The position numbers and the translations under genes were made by a program. From Acholeplasmataceae bacterium (GTDB taxonomy: Bacteria; Bacillota_I; Bacilli_A; Acholeplasmatales; Acholeplasmataceae): 6,391 bases of DNA. Positions 6,127-6,391 of the stretch are shown piece by piece. The notes under the pieces are model-generated. The model made no database searches. It was not told the origin of the DNA and saw only the letters and a program-made list of their open reading frames with translations. The stretch lies in NCBI GenBank assembly GCA_023230825.1, contig JALNWO010000096.1:1-6391 (forward strand), read 5' to 3'. Position 1 is the first letter of the stretch, and every line of letters begins with the position of its first letter.

Positions 6127-6224
6127 ATCTACTTTGATTAAGCTAACAAAAGTCTATTCCTCATCATTACCTTAAAGTAAATATTGTAATTCTGATTTAA
6201 TAAATTTGATTAAACATAAATGTT

Positions 6225-6391
6225 ATGTACAAATTTCCATTAATAATCGTCAGTTGTTTAATGACAATATCTTGTTCTAACAAAAAACTTGAAACTGACT
6301 GGCAACATATTTATTTCGACAATCCTCCGCCTGCTATAAATCTTGCCATTTCAGAAGCGGAAACTATATTTTTTGAGCAAATACTTGTCCC
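6225..6391 (+). CDS. Lipoprotein, start of gene only, possibly 6-bladed beta-propeller
   Basis: An open frame from ATG 6225 runs off the window end; 55 codons are visible. The N-terminus MYKFPLIIVSCLMTISCSN is a lipoprotein signal peptide, most likely cleaved before C17 (lipobox TIS-C, then Ser). C11 in IVSC is a less likely alternative. The next residues (DWQHIYFDNPPPAINLAISE, then AETIFFEQILV) resemble the start of Bacteroidota 6-bladed beta-propeller lipoproteins, which open with a short charged stretch and an IPLET-like strand. That match is weak, and the assignment leans on the NVEALA-like genes upstream. Another ATG at 6220 in a different frame gives only a seven-residue peptide and is rejected as the start. 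Confidence 0.6.
   Translation, partial: MYKFPLIIVSCLMTISCSNKKLETDWQHIYFDNPPPAINLAISEAETIFFEQILV

Noticed and set aside
5888..6175. Overlapping frames on both strands across copy 3
   Set aside because: Copy 3 matches copy 2 in cysteine spacing and gene spacing. The overlapping frames show no such support.

Overview
The window reads as AT-rich DNA from a member of the Bacteroidota, probably Bacteroidales. Pointers are the TonB-receptor-like outer-membrane protein with an N-terminal carboxypeptidase-like domain, the near absence of purine-rich ribosome binding sites, promoter-like TANNTTTG elements, NVEALA-type small exported peptides, and a natural-product leader of the GG-Bacteroidales type. 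Everything recognisable lies on the + strand. All assignments come from reading motifs; no database search was run.

Region 1 (1-668) is a control module. A stand-alone LytTR DNA-binding protein (130-477) is followed by three direct repeats of about TACCGYTCATTTA, spaced exactly 21 bp apart (480-534). A Bacteroidota-style promoter lies just downstream (551-581). This is the arrangement expected of a LytTR-activated promoter driving the next operon.

Region 2 (669-4963) is a decaying gene cluster for a ribosomally made peptide. It starts with a 62-residue precursor that has a double-glycine-type leader and a Cys-rich core. The precursor runs directly into the C-terminal third of a radical-SAM-like/SPASM peptide maturase, so the rest of that enzyme and any companion maturase appear to have been deleted. 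Two intact genes follow: a periplasmic thioredoxin-like protein with a CGIC active site, and a 783-residue outer-membrane beta-barrel protein. The last gene is a peptidase-C39 ABC exporter, broken by two in-frame amber stops and then cut off early in its transmembrane domain. The genes overlap by ATGA at two junctions, so this was one translationally coupled operon. The leader glycine pair is also altered (Val-Gly). Precursor, maturase and exporter are therefore all damaged, while the redox and outer-membrane genes are not.

Region 3 (4964-5281) is about 320 bases without a convincing gene. It holds an inverted repeat, an A/T-rich direct repeat and only weak promoter-like motifs.

Region 4 (5282-6391) holds three tandem genes for small exported Cys-rich peptides of about 85-89 residues, 25 bp apart. 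They share a TCY...CGxC...C...C pattern and resemble NVEALA-family peptides without the NVEALA motif. A lipoprotein gene follows and runs off the window; it may be the 6-bladed beta-propeller lipoprotein that often accompanies NVEALA peptides.
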